Shown: in pieces, positions 1-7,391 of the stretch
Layout: every line of letters starts with the position of its first letter
How positions within the stretch are numbered: position 1 is the stretch's first letter
Origin: Brevundimonas sp. UBA2388
GTDB lineage: Bacteria > Pseudomonadota > Alphaproteobacteria > Caulobacterales > Caulobacteraceae
Assembly: GCA_002343425.1 (NCBI GenBank)
Contig: DDSO01000104.1
Location: 542-39,787 of the forward strand
Direction of reading: 5' to 3'
DNA length: 39,246 nucleotides
Program-made: the position numbers and the translations under genes
The notes under the pieces: generated by a model
Told to the model about the DNA's origin: nothing
What the model saw: only the letters and a program-made list of their open reading frames with translations
The model's database searches: none

Positions 1-39
1 CTTCGCGCCGACATCCCTCCCCACAAGGGGGAGGGAGAG
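1..39. repeat. REP-like repeat half-unit (copy R1, cut by window edge)
   Basis: CCCTCCCC and GGGGAGGG arms flank a short loop, with the GCGCCGA-type side arm to the left. Read on the minus strand it is the same unit as the copies near 28.1 kb and 33.2 kb: a CTCCCTCCCC/GGGGAGGG hairpin followed by a GTCGGCGC arm. Only one half is inside the window. It lies directly upstream of the DMT transporter gene. Confidence 0.7.
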
Positions 40-52
40 CTATGGAGGCCCC

Positions 53-949
53 ATGCCCACCCGCGCCGCCGCCCTGATCGTCCTGATCCTCGCCGCGGCC
101 GTGCTGGGCTTCGCGCCGATCCTCGTGCGCCTCGCGGACACCGGCCCGGCCGCCGCGGGCTTCTGGCGCTTCGCCTTCGCCCTGCCCCTGCTGCTGCTCA
201 TGACCGCCAGACCCGGCGGCGAGGGGATCGGCCGGCCCTCCGGCTGGATGATGCTGGCCGGCGGCATGCTCGTGCTCGATCTCAGCTTCTGGCACTATTC
301 GATCGCCCTGACCTCGGTCGCCAACGCCACCACCCTGACCAACCTGACGCCGGTGGTGGTGACCCTGGTCGGCTGGTGGGTGTTCCGCGAGCGGCCGAAG
401 GCGCTGTTCGTGGTCGCCCTTGCCGCCGCCATCGCCGGCGCCGTGACCATGTCCTTGGGGGCCGACGGCGGGCAGGGCTCGAACCCCCCGCTGGGCGACG
501 CCTTCGCCGCCGTCACCGCCCTCTGGTACGCGGGCTATTTCATCGCCGTGAAGGCGGCGCGCGGGCGCTATTCGGCCGGGCGGGTGATGCTGTGGTCGAC
601 CGCCATCGCCGCGCCGGGCCTGCTGATGGCGGCCCTGGTGCTCGGCGAGCAGATCCTGCCCGGCTCATGGGGCGGCTGGGCGGCCTGCGTGGGGCTGGGG
701 GTGGTGCATGTGGTGGGACAGGGCGGCGTCGCCTGGTCGCTGGGCCGGCTGCCCACGGCCCTGACCGCCGTGACCGTCCTGATCCAGCCGATCGCCGCCG
801 CCGTCCTCGGCTGGCTCCTCTTCGCCGAGACCCTGACCCCGGTTCAGGCGCTGGGCGGCGCGGTGGTGCTGGCCGCGATCGTGCTGGCGCAGTGGAGCGC
901 GGCCAAAAAGAAAGGCGCGGAAGCTGATGCTCCCGCGCCCGTCTTGTGA
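53..949 (+). CDS. DMT-superfamily (EamA) permease
   Basis: A 298-residue integral inner-membrane protein with about ten hydrophobic segments, arranged as two EamA repeats. The first repeat includes the AAAGFWRFAFALPLLLL stretch and the second ends in ALGGAVVLAAIVLAQW. The family exports small metabolites or amino acids; the substrate cannot be told from sequence. The start has GGAGG four bases upstream. The C-terminal tail after the last membrane segment (KKKGAEADAPAPVL) is unusual: its codons also form the hairpin and A-tract that act on the other strand as the terminator of the cold-shock gene. The gene stands alone, downstream of a REP-like repeat. Confidence 0.85.
   Translation: MPTRAAALIVLILAAAVLGFAPILVRLADTGPAAAGFWRFAFALPLLLLMTARPGGEGIGRPSGWMMLAGGMLVLDLSFWHYSIALTSVANATTLTNLTPVVVTLVGWWVFRERPKALFVVALAAAIAGAVTMSLGADGGQGSNPPLGDAFAAVTALWYAGYFIAVKAARGRYSAGRVMLWSTAIAAPGLLMAALVLGEQILPGSWGGWAACVGLGVVHVVGQGGVAWSLGRLPTALTAVTVLIQPIAAAVLGWLLFAETLTPVQALGGAVVLAAIVLAQWSAAKKKGAEADAPAPVL
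904..938 (-). terminator. Rho-independent terminator of the cold-shock gene, inside the DMT coding end
   Basis: Read on the minus strand, GGCGCGG pairs with CCGCGCC, with an inner AGC/GCT extension and a four-base loop, followed by TTTCTTTTT. It begins about 30 bases after the csp stop codon. On the plus strand the same bases encode the last residues of the DMT protein. Confidence 0.85.
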
Positions 950-966
950 TGGTGTCAGCCGTGGTC

Positions 967-1170
967 TCAGACCAGCTTCAGATCCACCGCCGAGGTCTTG
1001 CCGCGCTGGGATTCCAGCTCGTATTCGACCTTGGCGTTTTCATCGAGGCCTTGCAGGCCCGCCTTCTGAACCGCGGTGATGTGGACGAAAACGTCCTGAC
1101 CGCCGCCATCGGGCTGGATGAAGCCGAAACCCTTCGTCGGGTTGAACCACTTGACCGTGCCGGTCGCCAT
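967..1170 (-). CDS. csp: Cold-shock domain protein (CspA family)
   Basis: A 67-residue single cold-shock domain protein, the standard family length. It carries RNP1 (KGFGFIQ) and RNP2 (VFVHIT) after the typical [18 protein letters not shown] opening. It binds single-stranded nucleic acid and acts as an RNA chaperone in the cytoplasm. The open frame extends 25 codons further upstream, but the ATG at 1170 starts the domain correctly and has an AGGAG sequence at the right distance, so it is chosen. The leader holds a 16-base perfect palindrome. A strong terminator follows the stop. Whether this paralogue is cold-induced or constitutive cannot be read from sequence. Confidence 0.93.
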   Translation of the reverse strand: MATGTVKWFNPTKGFGFIQPDGGGQDVFVHITAVQKAGLQGLDENAKVEYELESQRGKTSAVDLKLV

Positions 1171-1202
1171 GTTGCGTCTCCTGAACGCGCTTTCCAGGCA
1201 GA

Positions 1203-1218
1203 CGTCCCTCGAGGGACG
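1203..1218. other. 16-bp perfect palindrome in csp leader
   Basis: CGTCCCTCGAGGGACG is self-complementary and sits 33-48 bases upstream of the csp start codon. In RNA it could form only a hairpin with a tight loop; in DNA it is a possible protein-binding site. Confidence 0.5.
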
Positions 1219-1372
1219 CCCGTCAGCCCATCTGGACGAGCTCATTCAGTGAAGGAGCGAGCACGGGTGTGGAGGCCGCGCGAAATCCGGACTGCGCCGA
1301 CTTTCTCTCGCGCAATTCCGGGACGGTCAACCGCAAACCGATTCGCCTCTCCGGTGAACAATGTTCTCGAAA

Positions 1373-2131
1373 TCAGCTGCACAGCGGGCGCGGGGCCCCG
1401 TCCAGATGCAGGTGATTGGCATGCGGCTCGTTGTAGTCCGGGCTCAACACGGTCGCGAACACCCGGCAGGCGCCGTCGCGGATCCGGGTCAGAAACCGCC
1501 GCCCCTCGGCCCCGCGCGGCCCGTCGCCCGGCCAGTCCTCCAGCACCGAGATCCGCCGCCCGTCCTCCAGCGTCACCCCGCCGATATCCAGCGCATTGGC
1601 CCGCGCATGCTCGCTGGGCCGCGCCGAGACGTCCGTCTGGCCATAGATGCGGCGGCAGCTGTAGGTCCCCACATCGTTCAACCGGGCCACCCGGCTGCCG
1701 AAGGTCTGCTGGGCCGCCGGCTGCAGCACCTGCCGCTCCCAGATGACGTAGCGCACCGCCAGCGGGCACTGCATCACCGGGTCGCCCGGCAGTCGGGTCA
1801 CGGCGCCGCCGGTGATGCGGATCGCTCCCCGGACGACGCAGAAGCCGCCGTCGTCCCGGTCCTCGGCCCGCTCCACCTGCACCCCGGCCTCGCGCAGCAC
1901 CTGCATACAGGCCTCGGTGACGGCGGCGGTCTCCTCGGGGGCGGCGGTCGCGGGCAGGACGAAATCGGCCACCTTGGCCGCCGTCGCCGTCCCGATCGGC
2001 CGGTTCAGGTCCAGCGGCTTCCACGGCAGGTCCTGCGCCGGGGCGAACAGGTTCAACAGGGCGAACGCCGCGCAGACGCCAAGCGTCAGCTCCCAGAGCA
2101 GGTTCCAGAAATCGGCGAAATCACGCTTCAT
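1373..2131 (-). CDS. Extensin-like C-terminal domain protein
   Basis: A 252-residue protein with one N-terminal membrane segment (about residues 12-30) and a C-terminal extensin-like domain (about 70-250). The domain has paired cysteines and the conserved SEHARANALDI (His175, Asp182) and PHANHLHLD (His237, His240) motifs. These resemble the metal ligands of D-Ala-D-Ala peptidases, so a membrane-anchored periplasmic role in the cell wall is plausible but inferred. The start lies 12 bases after the stop of the serine hydrolase gene, so the two are probably co-transcribed. Confidence 0.85.
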   Translation of the reverse strand: MKRDFADFWNLLWELTLGVCAAFALLNLFAPAQDLPWKPLDLNRPIGTATAAKVADFVLPATAAPEETAAVTEACMQVLREAGVQVERAEDRDDGGFCVVRGAIRITGGAVTRLPGDPVMQCPLAVRYVIWERQVLQPAAQQTFGSRVARLNDVGTYSCRRIYGQTDVSARPSEHARANALDIGGVTLEDGRRISVLEDWPGDGPRGAEGRRFLTRIRDGACRVFATVLSPDYNEPHANHLHLDGAPRPLCS

Positions 2132-2143
2132 ACGCCGACAGCC

Positions 2144-3265
2144 TTACGCGGCGGCGCTGACCTCCGCCAGCCGTCGCACCAGCGTCGTGCAGGCCCGCTG
2201 CCCCGCGACCCCGTCGTTGGACAGGACGATGAAGCCGAGGCCCCGCCCGGGCGCGGCGAGGACCGTCGCGAACCACATGGTGTTGGAGCCGTTGTGCGTG
2301 ATCGTCGGCCCTGGCCCGCCGACGCCGCCCCACGGCGCGGTCCCCACGCCCCACCCCGCCGCATACGCCGGCGGGGTGCCCGAGGCGGGGGTCAGCAGAT
2401 GAGCGCGGGTCTCGTCGCTCAGCCAAGCCGGGGCGCCGCCCATCATGGCGGCGATGAACCGGGCGTAGTCGGCCAGGCTCATATGCGCCGTCCCTGCCGG
2501 GCCCAGCGCCGCCGGATTGTCTGCGAAGCCGGCCGGATCGACGCCGACGCCGCCCCGGTGCCCCCAGGGGGCGTCGCCCTGTGGCGCGCCGAACCCGGCG
2601 GTGGTCAGGCCCAGCGGCGCGTACAGCTCAGCCGCCATGACCGTCTCCCAGGGCTGGCCGGTGATCGTCTCGATGGCGGCGCCTAGGGCGATGTAGTTGC
2701 CGTTGCCATAGGCGAACTGCCCGACCGGCCCGGCCGGCGGCGCCCGGAGGGCCCGCGCGGCGAACTCGGCCCTCTGCTCCGGCAAGGGCCGCTGGTCGGC
2801 ATGGGCCGCCATCAGCCATGTGCGGTCCAGCAGTGAGGCGTCCAGCAGGCCCGCGCGGTGGTGCATCAGGTCATCCATCGTGATGGCGCTCCACGCCGGA
2901 TCGATGGTCAGGGCGGGGAAGGCCTCGGCCACGAGCATGTCCCACCGCGCGCGCCCTTGCTGGACCAGCCGGCCGAAGACGGCGGCGGTCATGGCTTTGG
3001 TGTTCGATCCCAGGTGCCATCGATCATCCGTCGTCGCCAGCGCCTCGCTCCCGACGCGACGCACGCCCCGCACCCCGGCCCATCCGAGGCCTTCGCGCGT
3101 CACAATCCCCGCCGCCAGCGCGGGCGGCGCGGCCTCGGCGAAGGCCGCATCCAGCGCGGCCTCTGCCGCCGCGTTTCCGAAGCTGGCGCTAGCCGCGGCC
3201 GGCAAGGCGCCGGCGAGGGGCAGGGCGACAAGACCGCCCAGCAGGGCGCGGCGCGTGGCGAACAT
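2144..3265 (-). CDS. Serine hydrolase, beta-lactamase/PBP4-like family
   Basis: A 373-residue exported enzyme of the class C beta-lactamase-like family. Motifs in order: SNTK at 87-90 (nucleophile Ser87, Lys90), YGN at 186-188, and HNGSNT near the C-terminus in the position of the KTG-type motif. The N-terminus (ATRRALLGG then an alanine-rich hydrophobic stretch) looks like a Tat or Sec signal. I chose the ATG at 3265, which has GGAG six bases upstream; an ATG four codons earlier (3277) and a far longer open frame also exist. Substrate could be a peptide, ester or muropeptide. It precedes the extensin-like gene in an apparent operon, which favours an envelope role. Confidence 0.85.
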   Translation of the reverse strand: MFATRRALLGGLVALPLAGALPAAASASFGNAAAEAALDAAFAEAAPPALAAGIVTREGLGWAGVRGVRRVGSEALATTDDRWHLGSNTKAMTAAVFGRLVQQGRARWDMLVAEAFPALTIDPAWSAITMDDLMHHRAGLLDASLLDRTWLMAAHADQRPLPEQRAEFAARALRAPPAGPVGQFAYGNGNYIALGAAIETITGQPWETVMAAELYAPLGLTTAGFGAPQGDAPWGHRGGVGVDPAGFADNPAALGPAGTAHMSLADYARFIAAMMGGAPAWLSDETRAHLLTPASGTPPAYAAGWGVGTAPWGGVGGPGPTITHNGSNTMWFATVLAAPGRGLGFIVLSNDGVAGQRACTTLVRRLAEVSAAA

Positions 3266-3422
3266 GGGAAGCTCCATCTCTGTCCCGCCCATATACTCGA
3301 CCGGGGCGTGGCTCGCACATGAGAATGCTGAAGGTTCACGGCGGGCGCCGGGCCTGCGTGCGACCACCGTGAAATGGAGTTGCAACATTGCCCCCACGGC
3401 GGGCGAGGCGCATCGTGGATGC

Positions 3423-4172
3423 ATGGCCAAGAACTCAGACAACTACGCCGCCGACCTTGAACGGCTCCAAATCCTGCTGGTCGAGGCGCAGCACTGGACC
3501 ATCGACCAGAACCGCAAGACGGTGATCGTCTTCGAAGGTCGCGACTCTGCCGGCAAGGACGGGGCGATCAAGCGCATCACTGAATACGCCTCGCCGCGCC
3601 AGACCCGCATCGTCGCTCTGCCCAAGCCGACTGATCGGGAAACCACCCAGTGGTATTTCCAACGCTATGTCGCCCACCTGCCGGCCGACCGCGAGACCGT
3701 GCTGTTCAACCGCTCCTGGTACAACCGCGCCGGGGTCGAGCCGGTGATGGGCTTCTGCACCCCCGCGCAGCACGCCCAGTTCCTTACGGATGCGCCCCTG
3801 TTCGAGCGGATGCTGACCGATGACGGCGTGATCCTGATCAAGCTCTGGCTCGACATCACCAAGGCCGAACAGGCCCGTCGTCTGGAGGAGCGCACCGCCG
3901 ACCCGCTGAAGCGGTTCAAGGTCTCGCCGCTGGACGCTGAGGCCCAAGCCCGCTGGGACGACTACAGCGCCGCCCGCGACCGCATGCTGGAGGAGACCAA
4001 CCACGACCACGCCCCCTGGACCGTAATCGCCACCGACGACAAGAAGACCGCCCGCCTCAACATCATCCGCCACATCCTGCGCTCCATCGGCGGGCCCGGC
4101 GCCGCCTCTGACGCCCCCGACGAGGACGTGGTTTTCCTGGCTTCGAAGGCGAAGGGCCGGTTGGCTCCTTGA
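3423..4172 (+). CDS. ppk2: Polyphosphate kinase 2 family protein
   Basis: A 249-residue cytoplasmic kinase that uses polyphosphate to phosphorylate nucleotides. It carries the PPK2 Walker A segment FEGRDSAGKDGAIKRI (about 37-52), the lid-type FNRSWYNRAGVEPVMGF motif (95-111) and the conserved WYFQRYVAHLP segment. Length fits the compact one-domain PPK2 class. The open frame runs 200 codons further upstream, but that part is antisense to the serine hydrolase; homology begins at the ATG at 3423. Whether it prefers nucleoside mono- or diphosphates is not clear from sequence. Its stop codon abuts that of gluQ on the other strand with no intergenic base. Confidence 0.93.
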   Translation: MAKNSDNYAADLERLQILLVEAQHWTIDQNRKTVIVFEGRDSAGKDGAIKRITEYASPRQTRIVALPKPTDRETTQWYFQRYVAHLPADRETVLFNRSWYNRAGVEPVMGFCTPAQHAQFLTDAPLFERMLTDDGVILIKLWLDITKAEQARRLEERTADPLKRFKVSPLDAEAQARWDDYSAARDRMLEETNHDHAPWTVIATDDKKTARLNIIRHILRSIGGPGAASDAPDEDVVFLASKAKGRLAP

Positions 4173-5036
4173 TCAGAAGCCCGGTTCGGCCCGCAGGGTC
4201 CCGGCGTTCAGACCGCCGGCCCTGAGTTCCGCCAGCGTTACGGACCGGTCGCGCTTGGCGTAGCGTCGCCCGTCCGGCCCCAGCAGCAACCTATGGTGGC
4301 GATAGACGGGGATCGGCCAGCCCATCAGCGTCTGGATCAGAACCTGCACATGGGTCGCCTCGAACAGGTCCTCGCCGCGGATCACATGGGTCACCCCCTG
4401 CAGTGCGTCATCATGGGTCACCGCCACATGGTAAGCCGCGCCCGCGTCCTTGCGGGCCAGCACGACATCGCCCGCCGTCCCGGGCCGAGCCCTCATCAGG
4501 CCGCGTTCGCCGTTCGGCCCCCGGCCCTCCTCGACGAAGGCCAATGCCTCCCAGACGCCTTCGTCGAGGGCGTCCCGCGCACGGTCCAGCGACAGCCGCC
4601 AGGCGAACGGTCGTCCCTCCGCCAGCAAGGCAGCCTCCTCGTCGGCTGGATGTGGGCCGGGTCGGGCCGCTTCCACCGGGCCGTGCGGGGCGTCGCCTAT
4701 GGCGTCGAGGATGTCCTTGCGGGTGCGGAAACAGCGATAGAGCAGTCCCCGTCCGTTCAGGTCGTCGATCACCGCGGCATAGTCCGCCAGGTGTTCGGAC
4801 TGCCGACGGACCGGACCGTCCCAGTCCAGCCCCAGCCAGGTCAGGTCTTCCAGAATCGCGTCCTCGAACTCCGGCTTGCAGCGCGTCGGATCAATGTCCT
4901 CGATGCGCAGCAGAAAACGGCCGCCGACCTCACGCGCGGCGCGCCAGGCGGTCAGGGCGGAGAAGGCGTGGCCGCGATGAAGCCGGCCGGTGGGCGACGG
5001 GGCGAAGCGGGTCACGAACGCCATGGCGGCGCTCAC
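4173..5036 (-). CDS. gluQ: Glutamyl-Q tRNA(Asp) synthetase
   Basis: A class I synthetase catalytic core without the anticodon-binding domain (287 residues). This is the hallmark of GluQ-RS, which glutamylates queuosine at position 34 of tRNA-Asp. The HIGH-type motif is HRGH in APSPTGRLHRGHAFSA; the KMSKS-type motif is KRDRS. The zinc motif of the E. coli enzyme (CxC...YxxxC) is mostly lost here: only the Cys of YRCFRTRKD remains. The GTG at 5036 overlaps the stop of the upstream cupin gene by four bases (GTGA), showing translational coupling; an ATG at 5024 is the alternative start. It is the last gene of a cupin-cupin-cupin-gluQ array. Confidence 0.93.
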   Translation of the reverse strand: MSAAMAFVTRFAPSPTGRLHRGHAFSALTAWRAAREVGGRFLLRIEDIDPTRCKPEFEDAILEDLTWLGLDWDGPVRRQSEHLADYAAVIDDLNGRGLLYRCFRTRKDILDAIGDAPHGPVEAARPGPHPADEEAALLAEGRPFAWRLSLDRARDALDEGVWEALAFVEEGRGPNGERGLMRARPGTAGDVVLARKDAGAAYHVAVTHDDALQGVTHVIRGEDLFEATHVQVLIQTLMGWPIPVYRHHRLLLGPDGRRYAKRDRSVTLAELRAGGLNAGTLRAEPGF

Positions 5037-6160
5037 ACGCGCTGGACGGCGCCGGCCTGTTCGGCCCCGGCCAGGGCGTTGCGGATATCGGCCTCCGAGA
5101 GGGAGTCCATGTCCGCGACAAGATCCTCCACCGCGAACTGCCGCTCTTCGATCATCCAGTCGAAGACCCGACGCGCCATCGGCCCCATATCGGGGAAGGC
5201 CCGGCCGGACACGCGATACAGGGTGGCGGGCTTGCGGATCGGCAGGCTGAAGTCAGGCGCACGGGGAATGAGACGGCGCTGGAGCAGGGCGACCTCGTCA
5301 CGGAAGGCGGGCGAGGCGACGATCCCCGCCAGCCGTGTGGCCAGTTCCGTCAGCCGCGCCTGGAGCAGGCTCCCGCCCCCGGCGTCAGCGGAGGGCAGCC
5401 AGGCGCGGAACGCGGCGTCCTGCAAGGCCGGGCCGTCGAGCAGCGACAGGATGCTCCGGCCGGTCAGGGGCATGACCGTGAAGGAGACATGCAGCGAGGG
5501 CTGATCCGGAGTCACCGTGTCGTGGTAGAAGCCGCGCGGCATGTACAGCACGTCGCCAGGCCTCATGGTGATGGTCGAGACCAGCCGGCCGCAGTCCTTG
5601 TTGAAGTCGGTCTGGGTCATGCCGGGCGGATAGCCGACCGGGTCGATCACGCGCCCTTCGTACAGGTTCCAGACCTTCTCCCCTTCGGTCTGGACGGCGA
5701 AGACCTCATGGACGTCATAGTGGGTCGCGACCGCCCGGCCGCCCTTGAACGAGCAGAAGACGCTGGCCCCGACCTCGGCCGCCAGCGCCTCTCCCAGAGC
5801 CACGCCCGCGCGGGTGATGGGGGAATGAAGGGTCAGGACGTCATTCGCGAGAATGCTGGTTCCGGCGGACAGGAAGACCTCGACCTTGGCCGGCGCCGGC
5901 CGCCAGACGTGGCCCTCCGGGGTTCGCTTCAGCTTGCAGTATTGCTCGGGCGGGACTGCCGCATCCTGGTGCATCAGCTGGAGGCGTTCCGAGGTCCAGA
6001 CGTTGCTCTGGTTCAGCAGTCCGTTGAAGGCGTCCCAGGGCAGCAGCGCACGCTTGTTCGACCCTTCCGCGGCCGGAACATGCAGCGGCTGGCGGCCCTC
6101 GTATTCCGCGCGGAACTGCGCGGGGGTGACGGGATGCAGGATCTCTTCGAGCGTGCGCAT
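5033..6160 (-). CDS. JmjC/cupin (Cupin_4-type) oxygenase, paralogue 1
   Basis: A 375-residue Fe(II)/2-oxoglutarate-type cupin resembling ribosomal oxygenases (YcfD/RoxA, NO66/MINA family). The metal triad is visible as THYD (His147, Asp149) and FYHD (His213). The N-terminal block RQPLHVPA and the conserved PPEQYC segment are shared with the next two genes. Known family members hydroxylate ribosomal proteins; the target here is unknown. It is the most divergent of the three copies: it reads MPRGFYHDTVTP where the others read LPRGWYHDALATEG, and it lacks two residues before the third histidine. It overlaps gluQ by four bases and has its own predicted leaderless promoter. Confidence 0.85.
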   Translation of the reverse strand: MRTLEEILHPVTPAQFRAEYEGRQPLHVPAAEGSNKRALLPWDAFNGLLNQSNVWTSERLQLMHQDAAVPPEQYCKLKRTPEGHVWRPAPAKVEVFLSAGTSILANDVLTLHSPITRAGVALGEALAAEVGASVFCSFKGGRAVATHYDVHEVFAVQTEGEKVWNLYEGRVIDPVGYPPGMTQTDFNKDCGRLVSTITMRPGDVLYMPRGFYHDTVTPDQPSLHVSFTVMPLTGRSILSLLDGPALQDAAFRAWLPSADAGGGSLLQARLTELATRLAGIVASPAFRDEVALLQRRLIPRAPDFSLPIRKPATLYRVSGRAFPDMGPMARRVFDWMIEERQFAVEDLVADMDSLSEADIRNALAGAEQAGAVQRV

Positions 6161-6167
6161 GGGCTGA

Positions 6168-6196
6168 GGTTTAAGGCGACCTCCGCACCCTGTCGA
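6168..6196 (-). promoter_or_regulatory. Predicted leaderless promoter of cupin paralogue 1
   Basis: On the minus strand TCGACA, 17 bases, then TAAACC; the start ATG follows seven bases later. Initiation about seven bases after the -10 would fall on the ATG itself. The same architecture stands before both other paralogues. Confidence 0.6.
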
Positions 6197-6208
6197 TGCG
6201 TCGTCGGC

Positions 6209-7342
6209 CTATACGCGCTGCACCGCCCCGGCGGCCTCGGCCGCGGCGACGGCCTCGCGAACATCACCCTCCGACAGGGACTGGAAATGGGCGACCATGT
6301 CCTCGAGGGCGAATTGCCGTTCCGCTATCGCCCAGTCGTAGGTCTCGCGTACGGTGGTCGAACAGGCGGGGAACGACCTGCCCGTGGTCCGGTACAGGGT
6401 GACGGGCTTGCGTTCCGGCAGGGTGAAGGATGGCGGCCGGGGGGTCATCCGGGTCTGGGATCTGGCGACCTCCTCGCTGAACGCCGGGGAAGCCGCGATA
6501 CGCGCCAGGATCTGACCGTAATCGGCGAGGTGGGCCGCCAGAGCCGCGCCGCCATCTTCCGTCGCCGGCGGCGCGAAGGCGCGATAGGCCGGGTCCTTCA
6601 TCGCCTCGATGTTCAGCAGCGCGAGCAGGGTGCGGCCGTGCAGGGGCGTGATTGCGAACGTCACATGCAGCGACGGTCCCTCGGTCGCCAGGGCGTCATG
6701 ATACCAGCCACGCGGGAGATAGAGGACGTCGCCGGCCTGCATCGTCACCTGCTGCATCAGGGCCCCGCGGCTCTGCTCGAACCAACGGCGGGTGGCGTCG
6801 TCGTCGGGGAAGTTCTCGATCGGATTGTCGGCGCGGCTCTCGTAGAGGTTCCAGACCTTGGTTCCTCCGGTTTGGATGACGACAACGTCGTGGTTGTCGA
6901 AATGAGTGCCGAAGGCCTGAACGCCCTGGAAGGAGCAGTAGATGTTGGCGCCGATGCTGGCCGCAAACGTCCGCCCCAGCGTCTCGCCGATCTGCATCAG
7001 CGGTTCGTGGATCGTCAGGACGTCATTGGCGATCAGACTGGCGCCGGCGGACAGGAAGACCTCGACCTTCTGGGGCCAGGGACGCAACACCTCGCCCTGC
7101 GGCGTGGCGACGGGGTGGCAGTACTGTTCCGGGGGGACGGCGACATAGTTCCGCATCAGCCGAAGATGGGCCGCGCTCCAGAGCGAGCCCTGACCCAGCA
7201 GGCGATTGAAGTCAGCCCATGTGAGGATGGCGGCCTTCCGCTCGTCGCCCGCCGCCGGAATATGCAGCGGCTTGCGGCCGACGTACTCCGCCCGGAACTG
7301 CTCGGGCGAGACGGGATGCAGAAGGTCGTCCAGGCTGTGCAT
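6209..7342 (-). CDS. JmjC/cupin (Cupin_4-type) oxygenase, paralogue 2
   Basis: A 377-residue paralogue of the flanking genes, aligned almost residue for residue. Metal ligands are in THFD (His147, Asp149) and GWYHD (His215). The KVEVFLSAG and NDVLT segments before the core are shared with paralogue 1, and LPRGWYHDALATEG and SLHVTF after it with paralogue 3. The intact triad argues that it is active rather than a decaying copy. It is probably a protein hydroxylase by family; the substrate is not predictable. It lies 48 bases upstream of paralogue 1, and the short gap contains that gene's promoter. Confidence 0.86.
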   Translation of the reverse strand: MHSLDDLLHPVSPEQFRAEYVGRKPLHIPAAGDERKAAILTWADFNRLLGQGSLWSAAHLRLMRNYVAVPPEQYCHPVATPQGEVLRPWPQKVEVFLSAGASLIANDVLTIHEPLMQIGETLGRTFAASIGANIYCSFQGVQAFGTHFDNHDVVVIQTGGTKVWNLYESRADNPIENFPDDDATRRWFEQSRGALMQQVTMQAGDVLYLPRGWYHDALATEGPSLHVTFAITPLHGRTLLALLNIEAMKDPAYRAFAPPATEDGGAALAAHLADYGQILARIAASPAFSEEVARSQTRMTPRPPSFTLPERKPVTLYRTTGRSFPACSTTVRETYDWAIAERQFALEDMVAHFQSLSEGDVREAVAAAEAAGAVQRV

Positions 7343-7349
7343 GGCCGAA

Positions 7350-7378
7350 CAAGTATGACGCCCGCCGCCCGCTGTCGA
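7350..7378 (-). promoter_or_regulatory. Predicted leaderless promoter of cupin paralogue 2
   Basis: On the minus strand TCGACA, 17 bases, TACTTG, then seven bases to the ATG. Same spacing as the other two copies, although the spacer sequence has diverged. Confidence 0.6.
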
Positions 7379-7391
7379 TGCGGTCGCGTGG

